From: Scatosoma sp045542595
Lineage (GTDB): Bacteria > Bacillota > Clostridia > Christensenellales > Borkfalkiaceae
NCBI GenBank assembly: GCA_045542595.1
Contig: JAZQLI010000006.1
Span: forward strand, 1 to 36,519
Direction: 5' to 3'
Length of the DNA: 36,519 nt
Translations under genes and position numbers: made by a program
Notes under the pieces: model-generated
Told to the model about the DNA's origin: nothing
What the model saw: the letters and a program-made list of their open reading frames with translations, nothing else
Databases searched by the model: none
Shown here: piece by piece, positions 7,118 through 15,582 of the stretch
Numbering within the stretch: position 1 is the first letter of the stretch
Layout of the letters: each line of letters opens with the position of its first letter

Positions 7118-8274
7118 GATATTACGAAATCGTATTCGTCAATACTAATCTTCACAGGCAAACCAAGGCGTGCCGATTCTCTCGCCTTCAAGCACATAAG
7201 TGTTGCTCTCGAACCGTCAACGGGATTGCAGGGCGACGGCTTGTCCAAAAGAATACAGTCTACAAATTCATCAAGCATATTGTAGTGTCCTTTATCCACT
7301 TCTGCTCTATCCAAAACGGTAGCATCTTTCGCCTTTTGATTGCGAGCTTTCATTTTGTTGATATAAAGGTTCGTGCCTTCTCCTTCCGTAACTTCGGGGT
7401 ACGGATCACTCTTAAACGGATAGTTAATTTTATCTACGTCTACTCTACCACCTACGCGAAGTTGCAAGTAGTGGTCGAGCTGCATACTCATACCGCCCTT
7501 GTAAATTTCAATGAGTTCTTTCGGATGATCAAAACTACCGCAAGAAGCATCGAAAATAGTACAAATGGACTGATCTTCAAACGTAATCGTAACCGAAGCG
7601 TTCGTTCTAGACCAACCTTCCGCATAGATTTTAACAGGCTCTTTACCCATAAAGAAACACGCCAAATCGAAGAAATGGCAGAACTCGCCAATGATACTAC
7701 CTTGCCCTGCAAATTCATCAAACGCGTACATCTTAAACGACGCGCTATCGTCATTGATACGCATCAGCATCATCGTTACTTCTTCTTCGCGGAGTTTGGT
7801 AATATTGCCGTATCTCTTATAACGCCAAGGCGCTTCCACCGCTTCACATTGACTATCCAAAATACGTTTTGCATCTTTCACAATAGGGGCACAACGGCGA
7901 TTGAAACCAACCACAAGTTTTACCTTGTGTTGTTGAATAATCTTCATAATTTCATACGATTCTCTAATCGTCGTACTCATCGGCTTTTCGACAAAAATAT
8001 GCTTACCGCGTTCTGCCGCTTCGCGAATGATTTTTTCACGTACGTTATGTACTGTCAAAATAAGGACACCTTGCACTTCAGGATCGTCCAACACGTCCAT
8101 ATAATTCGTCGTTAAATTTTCGTAATTATAGCGTTCTTTAACGTAATCAAGATTGCTTTGTAATAAGTCTGCGCACCATTTCACGCGAATACGAGGATTT
8201 GAAAACGCATTCCCTAAATGCACGTCTTTTGCGATTGCACCACAACCAATAATTCCAATTACTGCTTTTTCCAT
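7114..8274 (-). CDS. Gfo/Idh/MocA-family oxidoreductase
   Basis: This is a 386-aa NAD(P)-dependent sugar oxidoreductase. It has an N-terminal Rossmann fold with GIIGCGAIA (8-16), the EKP motif in FVEKPMS (E96-K97-P98), then the C-terminal alpha/beta domain with GEFCHFFD (H200), the position of the family's catalytic His. Typical members oxidise or reduce sugar or inositol hydroxyls. The exact substrate cannot be told. It follows the enolase-superfamily gene by 19 bp and overlaps the CBM9-like gene. It differs from the GH109-like member of the fold at 14333 and from the second oxidoreductase at 9565. Confidence 0.85.
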   Translation of the reverse strand: MEKAVIGIIGCGAIAKDVHLGNAFSNPRIRVKWCADLLQSNLDYVKERYNYENLTTNYMDVLDDPEVQGVLILTVHNVREKIIREAAERGKHIFVEKPMSTTIRESYEIMKIIQQHKVKLVVGFNRRCAPIVKDAKRILDSQCEAVEAPWRYKRYGNITKLREEEVTMMLMRINDDSASFKMYAFDEFAGQGSIIGEFCHFFDLACFFMGKEPVKIYAEGWSRTNASVTITFEDQSICTIFDASCGSFDHPKELIEIYKGGMSMQLDHYLQLRVGGRVDVDKINYPFKSDPYPEVTEGEGTNLYINKMKARNQKAKDATVLDRAEVDKGHYNMLDEFVDCILLDKPSPCNPVDGSRATLMCLKARESARLGLPVKISIDEYDFVIS

Positions 8275-8293
8275 AAAAAACTCCTATATATGT

Positions 8294-9568
8294 TTATTCT
8301 ATCAAACCGTCATAATAAACGGATTTTTGCCATATCCCACCCGACGTTCTAAAATAATCGTCGTTTAACGTATATATGCCCTTATCATAGTCGTTAGTGC
8401 GTGAACAATATGTACACATCGTTTCCCAATTCACATAGTTTTGCTCACCGTTGCTTTCTAAAACTCCTATTTCCATTTCAGGTAAAGTAGCAATTCTAGC
8501 CGCAATGTTCTTATTCCATTCCACAAGTAAAGGATTTACCGTTAAATCTGCACAAAAACATATCACGCCCTTCTCATGCGCCTTTTTTAATATTTTTAAC
8601 GTTTCCGACAACGTTTTTGCTATTGGTTTAAGCGTAATCGCTTTATATCCAAGCGAAATTCTTTCTTCTACATCCTTTACGCTATGCACTGATTCGTCCG
8701 CCGCTATTCGAACAGGTAAATCGCCTACAAATACTTTATTTTCTTCATCAAACGGCTCTTCTAGCAATACCGTTTGATCCAAAGCACCGATTTCTTGCAT
8801 ATACGCAAGCAACGCTTGCAATCTGTCTATGCTGTCATACTTTCCGTTTGCGTCTAAATAATAGAGAATTTTTCCGCTTTTCGTATATTCCGTTTTATAG
8901 GATTTGGCAATACCGTGTATGTGTTGAATACGGTTTTTATCCCATTCGAGCATCTCATCCTTGCTCATTTTTCCGTTGTCGTCAAAGCCGATTTTTATCT
9001 TCATCAACACCGTTCCGTTGTCAAGTAAAGCTCTTATGCTTTCATCTTTTACCCCATAAGAAACTAGCGGTATATTGCAAAGCTTTTCGTGATTTTCGCA
9101 AAGCGGCGCTTTATATTCTTCAGGGATAAGTTGCATTATATCCTGCGTGTTTTGTTCCCTTGCATACAACTGCCAAAGCGCGTTATCTACGGCGACAAGC
9201 GCGTTTTTTACAAACGTCTCCCGTAATTTTTCTTTCACGTTCGTCAAAGTTTTTGCAAAAGCAAGCGTTTGCTCATATATTCCATCTATGAGGTCCATCG
9301 GCGTTTTTCCTTCCTTGCCGACAAGCAATCCAAGGGCGTATTTCGTAACCTCATACATATATTCGTTGCCTTGCGTTTCGCTGTTCGTCGTGAACACGGT
9401 CGCATCCGACCAAAGCACACTTTGTACGCCTACGCCGATGCCGTATGATTTTTCTGTGTCTATACGGCAAACTACTTGCCAAAGCTCAGATAAAAATCCA
9501 CCCTTAAATCCAAACGGCGCTTTCAATTTTTCGGGGATATACGTACTATCCGTTTTTATGATTTTCAT
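8294..9568 (-). CDS. Enolase-superfamily enzyme, muconate-lactonizing/epimerase subgroup
   Basis: This 424-aa protein has the barrel residues of the MLE subgroup. The KxK motif is in LMKIKIG (K190, K192). The three metal ligands are D239 in YLDANGKY, E271 in LLEEPF and D291 in AADES. The second catalytic Lys is K314 in ITLKP. Members are racemases, epimerases or cycloisomerases of acids, for example dipeptide epimerases and some sugar-acid enzymes. The substrate here is unknown. At 424 aa it is longer than most (about 350-380) because of insertions before the barrel and at the C-terminus. Its ATG overlaps the stop of the upstream oxidoreductase gene (ATGA), so the two are probably made together and may act in sequence. 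Confidence 0.75.
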   Translation of the reverse strand: MKIIKTDSTYIPEKLKAPFGFKGGFLSELWQVVCRIDTEKSYGIGVGVQSVLWSDATVFTTNSETQGNEYMYEVTKYALGLLVGKEGKTPMDLIDGIYEQTLAFAKTLTNVKEKLRETFVKNALVAVDNALWQLYAREQNTQDIMQLIPEEYKAPLCENHEKLCNIPLVSYGVKDESIRALLDNGTVLMKIKIGFDDNGKMSKDEMLEWDKNRIQHIHGIAKSYKTEYTKSGKILYYLDANGKYDSIDRLQALLAYMQEIGALDQTVLLEEPFDEENKVFVGDLPVRIAADESVHSVKDVEERISLGYKAITLKPIAKTLSETLKILKKAHEKGVICFCADLTVNPLLVEWNKNIAARIATLPEMEIGVLESNGEQNYVNWETMCTYCSRTNDYDKGIYTLNDDYFRTSGGIWQKSVYYDGLIE

Positions 9569-10590
9569 TCGATTTCGACCTTTTTTTCCGTTTTACTGGA
9601 TTCGTAAGCCGCAAGAATAATATCCACAGGCTTTCGCCCCTCGTTTTCGTCCACAAGCGGTTTTCTATCGTTTTCTATCGATTCAATCAAATCAAGAAAT
9701 TGCATCTTGTGATAATACTCCGTAAACGCCATAGGATCTGTCCCAGAATTAAAAGCGGACTGTTCGTTCACACTCTCTTCTTCGCCCTCGATATCCCAAC
9801 TTTCAATAATATCTTCTCTAACCACTACGGAGCCCTTTGTTCCGCAGATGGTTATTTGCCGAGGTCTGCCTGGCGTTGCTACGGTGGTGGATTGTATTAC
9901 ACCCATTGCACCGTTTTTATATTCAACGAGAATATTCGCCGTATCTTCCACTTCAATATCTCTATCTAAGGTTCGGCATTGCGCGTATACGCTCTTAACT
10001 CCACCCATAAGATATTGAATAAGGTCAATACCGTGAATCCCTTGATTCATCAACGCGCCCCCGCCGTCCATCTTCCATGTGCCGCGCCAACCGCCTTGTT
10101 TGTAGTATTCAGGCGAACGATAGTATTTCATGCTGTAATCTGCGAGTAAAATTCTCCCCAATCGACCTTCGTCTATCGCTTTTTTCAGTTTACAAATTGA
10201 TGGTGTAAATCGAAGCTGCGTTACCACTTCGACTTTTACCTCATTTTCTTTAATTGCCTCAACTACTTTCTCTAATTGCTCTTTCGTGATTGCCATCGGC
10301 TTTTCCACGATAATATTTTTCTTGGCTTTCGCTGCTGCAATCGTTTGTTCCGCGTGCAACCCGCTCGGTGTACAAATATTCACGATATCTATTTCGGGAG
10401 TAGCAAGCATTTCTTCCAAGCTTTTATATGCGTTACAAGAAAATTCCTGCGCAAATTTTTCTGCACATATATACGAATAGTCATACACCCCGACAAGCTT
10501 TGCGCCTTCTATTCCTTGAATCGCTTTTGCGTGTATTCTCGCGATTGCCCCACATCCTATAATCGCAAATCCGTATTGTTCCTTTTTCAT
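9565..10590 (-). CDS. Gfo/Idh/MocA-family oxidoreductase
   Basis: This 341-aa NAD(P)-dependent oxidoreductase has IIGCGAIARIH near the N-terminus (dinucleotide binding), IIVEKPMA with K97, and DGGGALMNQGIHGID, where H186 is in the usual catalytic position. The family acts on sugars, sugar acids or inositols. I prefer the ATG at 10590, which has GGAAGG 7 nt upstream. The ATG at 10605 overlaps the stop of the SGNH gene and adds only five residues. It is translationally coupled to the enolase-superfamily gene, which suggests a two-step conversion of one sugar or sugar acid. The direction and substrate are not visible. Confidence 0.85.
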   Translation of the reverse strand: MKKEQYGFAIIGCGAIARIHAKAIQGIEGAKLVGVYDYSYICAEKFAQEFSCNAYKSLEEMLATPEIDIVNICTPSGLHAEQTIAAAKAKKNIIVEKPMAITKEQLEKVVEAIKENEVKVEVVTQLRFTPSICKLKKAIDEGRLGRILLADYSMKYYRSPEYYKQGGWRGTWKMDGGGALMNQGIHGIDLIQYLMGGVKSVYAQCRTLDRDIEVEDTANILVEYKNGAMGVIQSTTVATPGRPRQITICGTKGSVVVREDIIESWDIEGEEESVNEQSAFNSGTDPMAFTEYYHKMQFLDLIESIENDRKPLVDENEGRKPVDIILAAYESSKTEKKVEIE

Positions 10591-10604
10591 AGCACTTCCT
10601 TCCA

Positions 10605-11576
10605 TTAATATTCTTTCATACTTTGCAAGATTTTCGCCCGTAAGCTTTCCGTCTTGCCGTTATATTTTAAATAATTTTCTATTGCAGCTTTGCGATGCCT
10701 TGGCAAATCTTCTTCTTGTAAAAGAGCCACCGCATTTTGTTCCGTTTCCAAAACATCATATCCAAATATAGGATGAAACATTGCCCATTTTACGTATTGT
10801 ATGCTTCGTTCTATTTTTTCCGTTTCTGCAATTTTTTCGGAATACTCGTTCCTTTGTATCGTTTGAGGAATTGTTTCTACTCCCAAATAACGCAAAATAA
10901 TTTTTGCAAGTTCTTCGTGCCCCTTTTCCGTTAAATGAATCCCGTCTTGCCCGAATAAATCCTCTTCGGTTTGCATTGACAAATACATTTGTGCAAAAAC
11001 GTCTACTAAACCTATCCCTTCTTCGTTTGCATACTCTCTTAAAGTTTTACTGTACCAACGCAATTTAGCATTGATGCGTTCAAAAGTTTTACGTTTATAA
11101 AACGAATCGTCGATAAGTTCGCCTTTTTCCTTGTTATCGGCTACCGTTTGAATGTGTTCTTTTTCGATTATCCGCTCGTTTACCGCGCAGGGAGATATGA
11201 TTACAGGCTGTATCCCTTTTGCTTTTAATGCTTGAACAGCTTGTTTTATACCGTCTAAAAACATATCGTCTCTTTGTTTTCTTTCAGTTAGCAAATCGCC
11301 CGTTTCTTCCAACGCAGAATCGTACAACCAAATACCCATATCGTTAACGCCGTACATAACAAAACAATATTCTGGTTGATAGGAAAACACTTCGTCTTCT
11401 AACAAATCCTTCGCCATATTCGAACGATTTCCACCTAAACCGCAATTAAAAAACAACGGCATTTTCGAGCATTTTTGTTCATAAAAATACGAACGCAAAC
11501 AAGCGATAAATCCACCGTTTTGCACAATACTATCGCCCAAAAAACAAATTTTTTTATTTAAGAAATTCTCTTTCAT
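10605..11576 (-). CDS. SGNH/GDSL-family hydrolase
   Basis: This is a 323-aa cytoplasmic esterase or lipase-type protein. Block I is FLGDSIVQNGG (GDS 14-16), block II is CGLGGNRS, block III is YGVNDM (GVND 76-79) and block V is DGIHLTEKGH with Asp211 and His214. A C-terminal helical extension of about 100 residues follows the hydrolase domain. Such enzymes remove acetyl or other acyl groups from sugars. The second SGNH gene (4017-5015) has a different architecture, so the cluster may deal with two kinds of ester. It is 8 bp from nagA. No export signal is seen. Confidence 0.75.
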   Translation of the reverse strand: MKENFLNKKICFLGDSIVQNGGFIACLRSYFYEQKCSKMPLFFNCGLGGNRSNMAKDLLEDEVFSYQPEYCFVMYGVNDMGIWLYDSALEETGDLLTERKQRDDMFLDGIKQAVQALKAKGIQPVIISPCAVNERIIEKEHIQTVADNKEKGELIDDSFYKRKTFERINAKLRWYSKTLREYANEEGIGLVDVFAQMYLSMQTEEDLFGQDGIHLTEKGHEELAKIILRYLGVETIPQTIQRNEYSEKIAETEKIERSIQYVKWAMFHPIFGYDVLETEQNAVALLQEEDLPRHRKAAIENYLKYNGKTESLRAKILQSMKEY

Positions 11577-11584
11577 TTTTTCTC

Positions 11585-12727
11585 TTACAACGTAACGAGT
11601 TGTCCCGACACAAAAATGTTTTGTATAGAAATTATTTCATCGAACACAACGATATCCGCATCGTAACCTTTTTCTATCTTGCCCTTGTTTACATTGAGTA
11701 TTTTAGCAGGTACTTCCGTCAGCATTTTCACCGCCGTCGGAATTGTAAATCCACATTCGTTCACAAGCGTTTGTATAAGTCTATCCGCAGTTGCCACGCT
11801 TCCTGCAAAGGCGCTTCTATCTTTGAGTTTGCAAACCCCGTCTTCAACGATAAATTCCGTTCCGCTCATCACGCCTTCTTTAATATCTGTTCCTGCAATT
11901 TCAAGACTATCCGTGATAAGCGCAACCTTATCCATTCCTTTAATCTTGATAATCATTTTGATAAGGTCGGGTGGCAAATGTTTTCCGTCGGCTATGATTT
12001 CCACGTACAGTTCATCACGCAAATACGCACTTTCAATTACTCCAAGACTTCGAAATCCGTGATCACGCGTTACCGTCGAAGTACAAGAATACAAATGCGT
12101 AATAAGGTTACAACCGTTTTCTATCGCCACTTGCATATCTTGATACTTTGCATCCGTATGCCCTGCCGACGCTATTATATTATGCTCGGTCAAGTATTTA
12201 CAAAATTCGCCGTTTATATCATTTTCGGGCGCGTACGTCCAACGGGTGATACTTTCGCCGTATTCTTCAATTAAGCTCTCATAATCTTGCTTTTTAGGCG
12301 GTGTAATAAATACGGGACACTGTGCGCCTGCTTGCTTGGGCGAAAGGTAAGGGCCTTCTAAGTGAGCGCCCAAAAGATTCCCTTTCGTCTTGCCCTTTGC
12401 GCTGTGGATATTCACTACGGCTTGTTTCATGGTTTCAAACTCGCCTGCGGAAATCGTGGGAACGATACTCGTCGTGCCGTGCGCTAAATGATAATCGCAA
12501 CCATTTATCACGTCTTCCACCGTACTGTTCATAAACGCATAGCCGCCTGCGCCGTGCGTGTGCATATCGATAAAGCCTGCACTCACGTATTTACCCGTAA
12601 AATCGTAATTCTCTTCGCAAGGTTTCTCTTCTTTGCTTATTTCTACGATTTTCCCGTTTTCGGCATATACGTATCCGTCGAATATACTTTCGCCGACGAT
12701 AATCTTATCACTTTTTATCTTTATCAT
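11585..12727 (-). CDS. nagA: N-acetylglucosamine-6-phosphate deacetylase
   Basis: This 380-aa amidohydrolase-superfamily enzyme removes acetate from GlcNAc-6-phosphate in the cytoplasm. Visible metal and catalytic residues are H56 and H58 (IDMHTHGAGG), E124 (GAHLEGPYLSP), H190 (SAGHTDA), H211 (THLYS) and D273 (LITDS), in the normal NagA order. The region after H211 reads YSCTSTV in place of the common NAM-type loop, so a related substrate such as GalNAc-6-phosphate is possible. The start is the ATG at 12727, which overlaps the nagB stop as ATGA. An upstream ATG at 12799 lies inside nagB and is rejected. NagB directly precedes it, completing the pathway to fructose-6-phosphate. Confidence 0.88.
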   Translation of the reverse strand: MIKIKSDKIIVGESIFDGYVYAENGKIVEISKEEKPCEENYDFTGKYVSAGFIDMHTHGAGGYAFMNSTVEDVINGCDYHLAHGTTSIVPTISAGEFETMKQAVVNIHSAKGKTKGNLLGAHLEGPYLSPKQAGAQCPVFITPPKKQDYESLIEEYGESITRWTYAPENDINGEFCKYLTEHNIIASAGHTDAKYQDMQVAIENGCNLITHLYSCTSTVTRDHGFRSLGVIESAYLRDELYVEIIADGKHLPPDLIKMIIKIKGMDKVALITDSLEIAGTDIKEGVMSGTEFIVEDGVCKLKDRSAFAGSVATADRLIQTLVNECGFTIPTAVKMLTEVPAKILNVNKGKIEKGYDADIVVFDEIISIQNIFVSGQLVTL

Positions 12728-13482
12728 AATAACTTCGAACTTTGGTCGTCTAAATACAATTTCGCATTCTCGTGCGTTCTTAAAATACTTGCAGGGCAAT
12801 GCTCGTCAATACTGCCGTTGAGCGTTTCATACACCGCCTTTGCTTTCGTCGGCGCAGGTACGATACAGAACAGATACGGCGCGCGGACAAGCGTAGGTAC
12901 GGTAAGCGTCATAGCGTGCGTAGGTACTTTATCGATACTTGCAAAGCAACCGTCGTTGACTTGTTGTTGACGACATACCTCGTCAAGCTTTACGGGTTTC
13001 ACGGTTTTCTTATCGTTAAAATCTGCTACAGGGGGATCATTGAATGCGATATGTCCGTTTTCCCCGATACCCATAATCACGATATCCGTAGGGTTTTCGT
13101 CAAGAAGTTTCCCGTATCTTTCCGCTTCCTTTTCGGGATCGGTTGCCGTAATATCTATGTAATTTACACTCTTAAAAGGTACAAGCCCGAAAATATGGTC
13201 TTTCAAGAAATTACCAAAGCCTTGGGGCGCGTCCTTATCAAGTCCGATATACTCGTCCATGTGATAAGCGTTCACTCTGTTCCATTCGATTTCTTTATCT
13301 TCTACAAGAGCTTTTAATACGTCGTTTTGAGAAGGTGCCGCCGCGAAAATCATATTGATTTCTTGTTTCTTAGAAAGTAATTCCGCGATTTTAGCCTTGA
13401 TATCCCTTGCCGCCTCCTCGCCCATAAGCGTACGATTTTCGTAAATCTCTACGTTGAGTTTATCTACTTTATAACTTTTCAT
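12724..13482 (-). CDS. nagB: Glucosamine-6-phosphate deaminase
   Basis: This 252-aa protein converts glucosamine-6-phosphate to fructose-6-phosphate and ammonia. It shows the NagB landmarks: MDEYIGL (D76, E77 region), DIVIMGIGENGHIAFNDPP (D133 and the ENGH segment 141-144 with the catalytic His), and MTLTVPTLV towards the C-terminus. Length is typical of the short Firmicutes form without the full allosteric tail. It overlaps both neighbours by 4 nt: the TIM-barrel isomerase gene upstream and nagA downstream. The three are therefore very likely one translational unit. Together with the GH109-like gene just upstream this suggests N-acetylhexosamine use. Confidence 0.9.
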   Translation of the reverse strand: MKSYKVDKLNVEIYENRTLMGEEAARDIKAKIAELLSKKQEINMIFAAAPSQNDVLKALVEDKEIEWNRVNAYHMDEYIGLDKDAPQGFGNFLKDHIFGLVPFKSVNYIDITATDPEKEAERYGKLLDENPTDIVIMGIGENGHIAFNDPPVADFNDKKTVKPVKLDEVCRQQQVNDGCFASIDKVPTHAMTLTVPTLVRAPYLFCIVPAPTKAKAVYETLNGSIDEHCPASILRTHENAKLYLDDQSSKLL

Positions 13483-14318
13483 AATAGCTCCTTTAATTTC
13501 GCAACCGCATCAGTAAACGCAACTTGTTGATTTTCATACTTGTAAGGATTTTCAAACGTTTTACCCACCAAAGCGTTTAATCCGCTAAACGTTTGCAAAT
13601 GTGGTTCAAGCGTAATAAACGTATCTTTCTTGCCGTTGGATGTATAAGCGTCCAAAATCTCTTTAATTTGTGCTTCGCCTTTACCTGCCGGCACGATTGC
13701 CCCTGCGTACAATGCGTCCTTGATATGGAAATATTCAATGTGCTTTTGCAAAAGCTTATATGCTTGCATAGGGTTATAACCGTCTAATACGAAATTACCC
13801 ATATCAAAAACCGCTTTCATTTTACCATTGAAATACTCTAAAATCTCCAAGCATTTTTCAGGGCTTTCGCCGTAGATTAAGGCTTCGTTCTCATGGCATA
13901 AGGTAACACCGAACTCTTCGGATAATTTTACAAGTTTTGTAAGTTCGCTGAATACCTGCCCCTTGCATTCTTCTCTCGTCTTACAATCGGGAAGATAGAA
14001 ACTAAACATTCTAATATTCTTCGCGCCAAGCTCGTTCGCCGTTTCAAACACATGCTTTGCCGTTTCCAAATGAGCCGAAATATCCCCGTCTAATTTAATT
14101 TTCCCCAAAGGTGAGCCGATAGACGACACCTTGATACCGTATTCGTTTAAAACAGACTTCGCTTGTTTTACCTCGGCTTTGGTTAAAGTAGACACGTTTT
14201 TACCGTCTACGCCACGCATTTCCATATAGGAAATACCAAACCCATTTAACGCTTCACATTGTTCTTTCAATCCGTCTGCATATTCGTCCGAAAATGCGGA
14301 TAAAATTAATCTTTTCAT
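13479..14318 (-). CDS. Sugar phosphate isomerase/epimerase-like TIM barrel
   Basis: This 279-aa protein is of the AP-endonuclease-2/xylose-isomerase-like fold. The likely metal ligands are E143 (CHENEALIYG), D172 (VFDMGNF), H198 (YFHIKDA) and E238 (ITLEPH), the usual E-D-H-E set. Members isomerise or epimerise sugars, and some act as lyases on 3-keto-glycosides beside Gfo/Idh/MocA partners. It lies between the GH109-like gene (14 bp) and nagB (4-nt overlap). That place could mean conversion of a released hexosamine or keto sugar into a NagA/NagB substrate, but no specific reaction can be assigned from sequence. Confidence 0.75.
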   Translation of the reverse strand: MKRLILSAFSDEYADGLKEQCEALNGFGISYMEMRGVDGKNVSTLTKAEVKQAKSVLNEYGIKVSSIGSPLGKIKLDGDISAHLETAKHVFETANELGAKNIRMFSFYLPDCKTREECKGQVFSELTKLVKLSEEFGVTLCHENEALIYGESPEKCLEILEYFNGKMKAVFDMGNFVLDGYNPMQAYKLLQKHIEYFHIKDALYAGAIVPAGKGEAQIKEILDAYTSNGKKDTFITLEPHLQTFSGLNALVGKTFENPYKYENQQVAFTDAVAKLKELL

Positions 14319-14332
14319 AATTTCTTTTATCC

Positions 14333-15571
14333 TTATTTGTTTACAACTGGCATTTCAAAAACATCTTTGGGTTCTCTCGTTTTATACGCACCTTTTGTAA
14401 AATCGGGAATTTCCACCACAGCGTTTCCGTTTTGCAAAGATTTTTCGGATAAACAAGTAATACACATCCAAGCCGCCGCATCGTAAACGTCTATCGGCAT
14501 TTCCTTTCCTTCCTTCAAGCATTCCGCAAACGCTTCGAATACAAAATAATCCATTCCGCCGTGGTCTTGCGCAATCATTTCAGGCGTGACGTGCTGCCAT
14601 TTTTCAGGCATATATTTCTCGTAAAAACGCTCTTCCGATTTATACCAATGATTTGCTTCCCAGCTCCCATCCGCCGCCTGTTTGCTATAATCAGCGTCGG
14701 TGTAAACAGCACGGTTGTCCATATCGTATTGACCTTTCGTTCCGCGAACGACAAGTTCACGAGAATAATACCGCGGCATCGTGGTATCAAGCTTAATGGT
14801 AACGAGTTCACCGTTTTCGCAAGTAATCATAGTTTGCACTACATCGCCTTGCTTAAACTGCACGTCTTTCAAATAGCTAAGTTCAGGTTTATCTTTCACG
14901 TATTCGTTTAACCCTCTTGCTTTAGAAGAGCAAGAAACAAGAGAAAGCATACGGTTCCCGCGATTGATATTAAGAAGTTTTGCGATAGGCCCAAGTTCGT
15001 GCGTAGGATAGTTTTCCGCATTTCTATTCGTATAATTACGAAGCCTATAATGACGTTTGATGTCCCCATACGCAATTTCTTCTCGAATATCGTGGGCATA
15101 TGAACCAGAACAATAGGAAATTTCACCAAGTACACCGTTTCTTACAAGCGAAGTAACGAGCAATTCGTCTTGTCCGTAGCAGCAGTTTTCCATAAACATA
15201 AACGGCGTTTTTGTTCTTTCGTAAGTTTCGACGAGCTCAAAACATTCATCCAAGTCGTATGCCCCGCCTACTTCCATTGCTACCGCAATTCCACGATTTA
15301 ACGCGTCAATGGAAACGCGCACGTGCGTTTCCCAAGTCGTAGCCACAATCACGGCGTCGGGCTTTAATTCTTCAAACATTTTAATATGGTCGGCATACAC
15401 CATAGGCTTTTTCCCGCCTTCCTGTGCAAATGTATTTGCCATATCTTCCGCTTTATCTACGTATGGGTCGCATACTGCGATCGTTTCAAAATCAGGAATT
15501 ACTCTTACTATCTTTCCGATTCCAACCGCGCGGTGTCCACACCCGCAAAAAACAAGTCTAATTTTTTTCAT
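14333..15571 (-). CDS. GH109-like NAD-dependent glycosidase (alpha-N-acetylgalactosaminidase type)
   Basis: This 412-aa protein has a Gfo/Idh/MocA Rossmann start (VFCGCGHRAVG, 8-18), but its later motifs fit GH109 better than ordinary dehydrogenases. These are FMENCCYG (126-133), HYRLRNYTNRNAENYPTHELGP (174-195), NINRGNRM with SKARGL, DHGGMDYF, and DVYDAAAWM followed by EIPDFTKGAYKT. GH109 enzymes cleave alpha-GalNAc from host glycans such as blood group A and mucin, using NAD+ in a redox-assisted mechanism. There is no signal peptide, so it would act on imported oligosaccharides. It sits just before the isomerase-nagB-nagA unit, which fits release of an N-acetylhexosamine. Exact linkage is inference, and a plain oxidoreductase remains possible. 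Confidence 0.75.
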   Translation of the reverse strand: MKKIRLVFCGCGHRAVGIGKIVRVIPDFETIAVCDPYVDKAEDMANTFAQEGGKKPMVYADHIKMFEELKPDAVIVATTWETHVRVSIDALNRGIAVAMEVGGAYDLDECFELVETYERTKTPFMFMENCCYGQDELLVTSLVRNGVLGEISYCSGSYAHDIREEIAYGDIKRHYRLRNYTNRNAENYPTHELGPIAKLLNINRGNRMLSLVSCSSKARGLNEYVKDKPELSYLKDVQFKQGDVVQTMITCENGELVTIKLDTTMPRYYSRELVVRGTKGQYDMDNRAVYTDADYSKQAADGSWEANHWYKSEERFYEKYMPEKWQHVTPEMIAQDHGGMDYFVFEAFAECLKEGKEMPIDVYDAAAWMCITCLSEKSLQNGNAVVEIPDFTKGAYKTREPKDVFEMPVVNK

Positions 15572-15582
15572 ACAGTACTCCT

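Noticed and set aside
7285..8115. 276-codon open frame on the plus strand
   Set aside because: It lies antisense to a clear Gfo/Idh/MocA oxidoreductase gene and its translation shows no family motifs.
11600..12274. 224-codon open frame on the plus strand
   Set aside because: It lies antisense to nagA, whose metal ligands are intact.
12728..12799. Longer nagA start at 12799
   Set aside because: The added 24 residues lie inside nagB and look unlike NagA. The ATG at 12727 has the ATGA overlap and normal family N-terminus.
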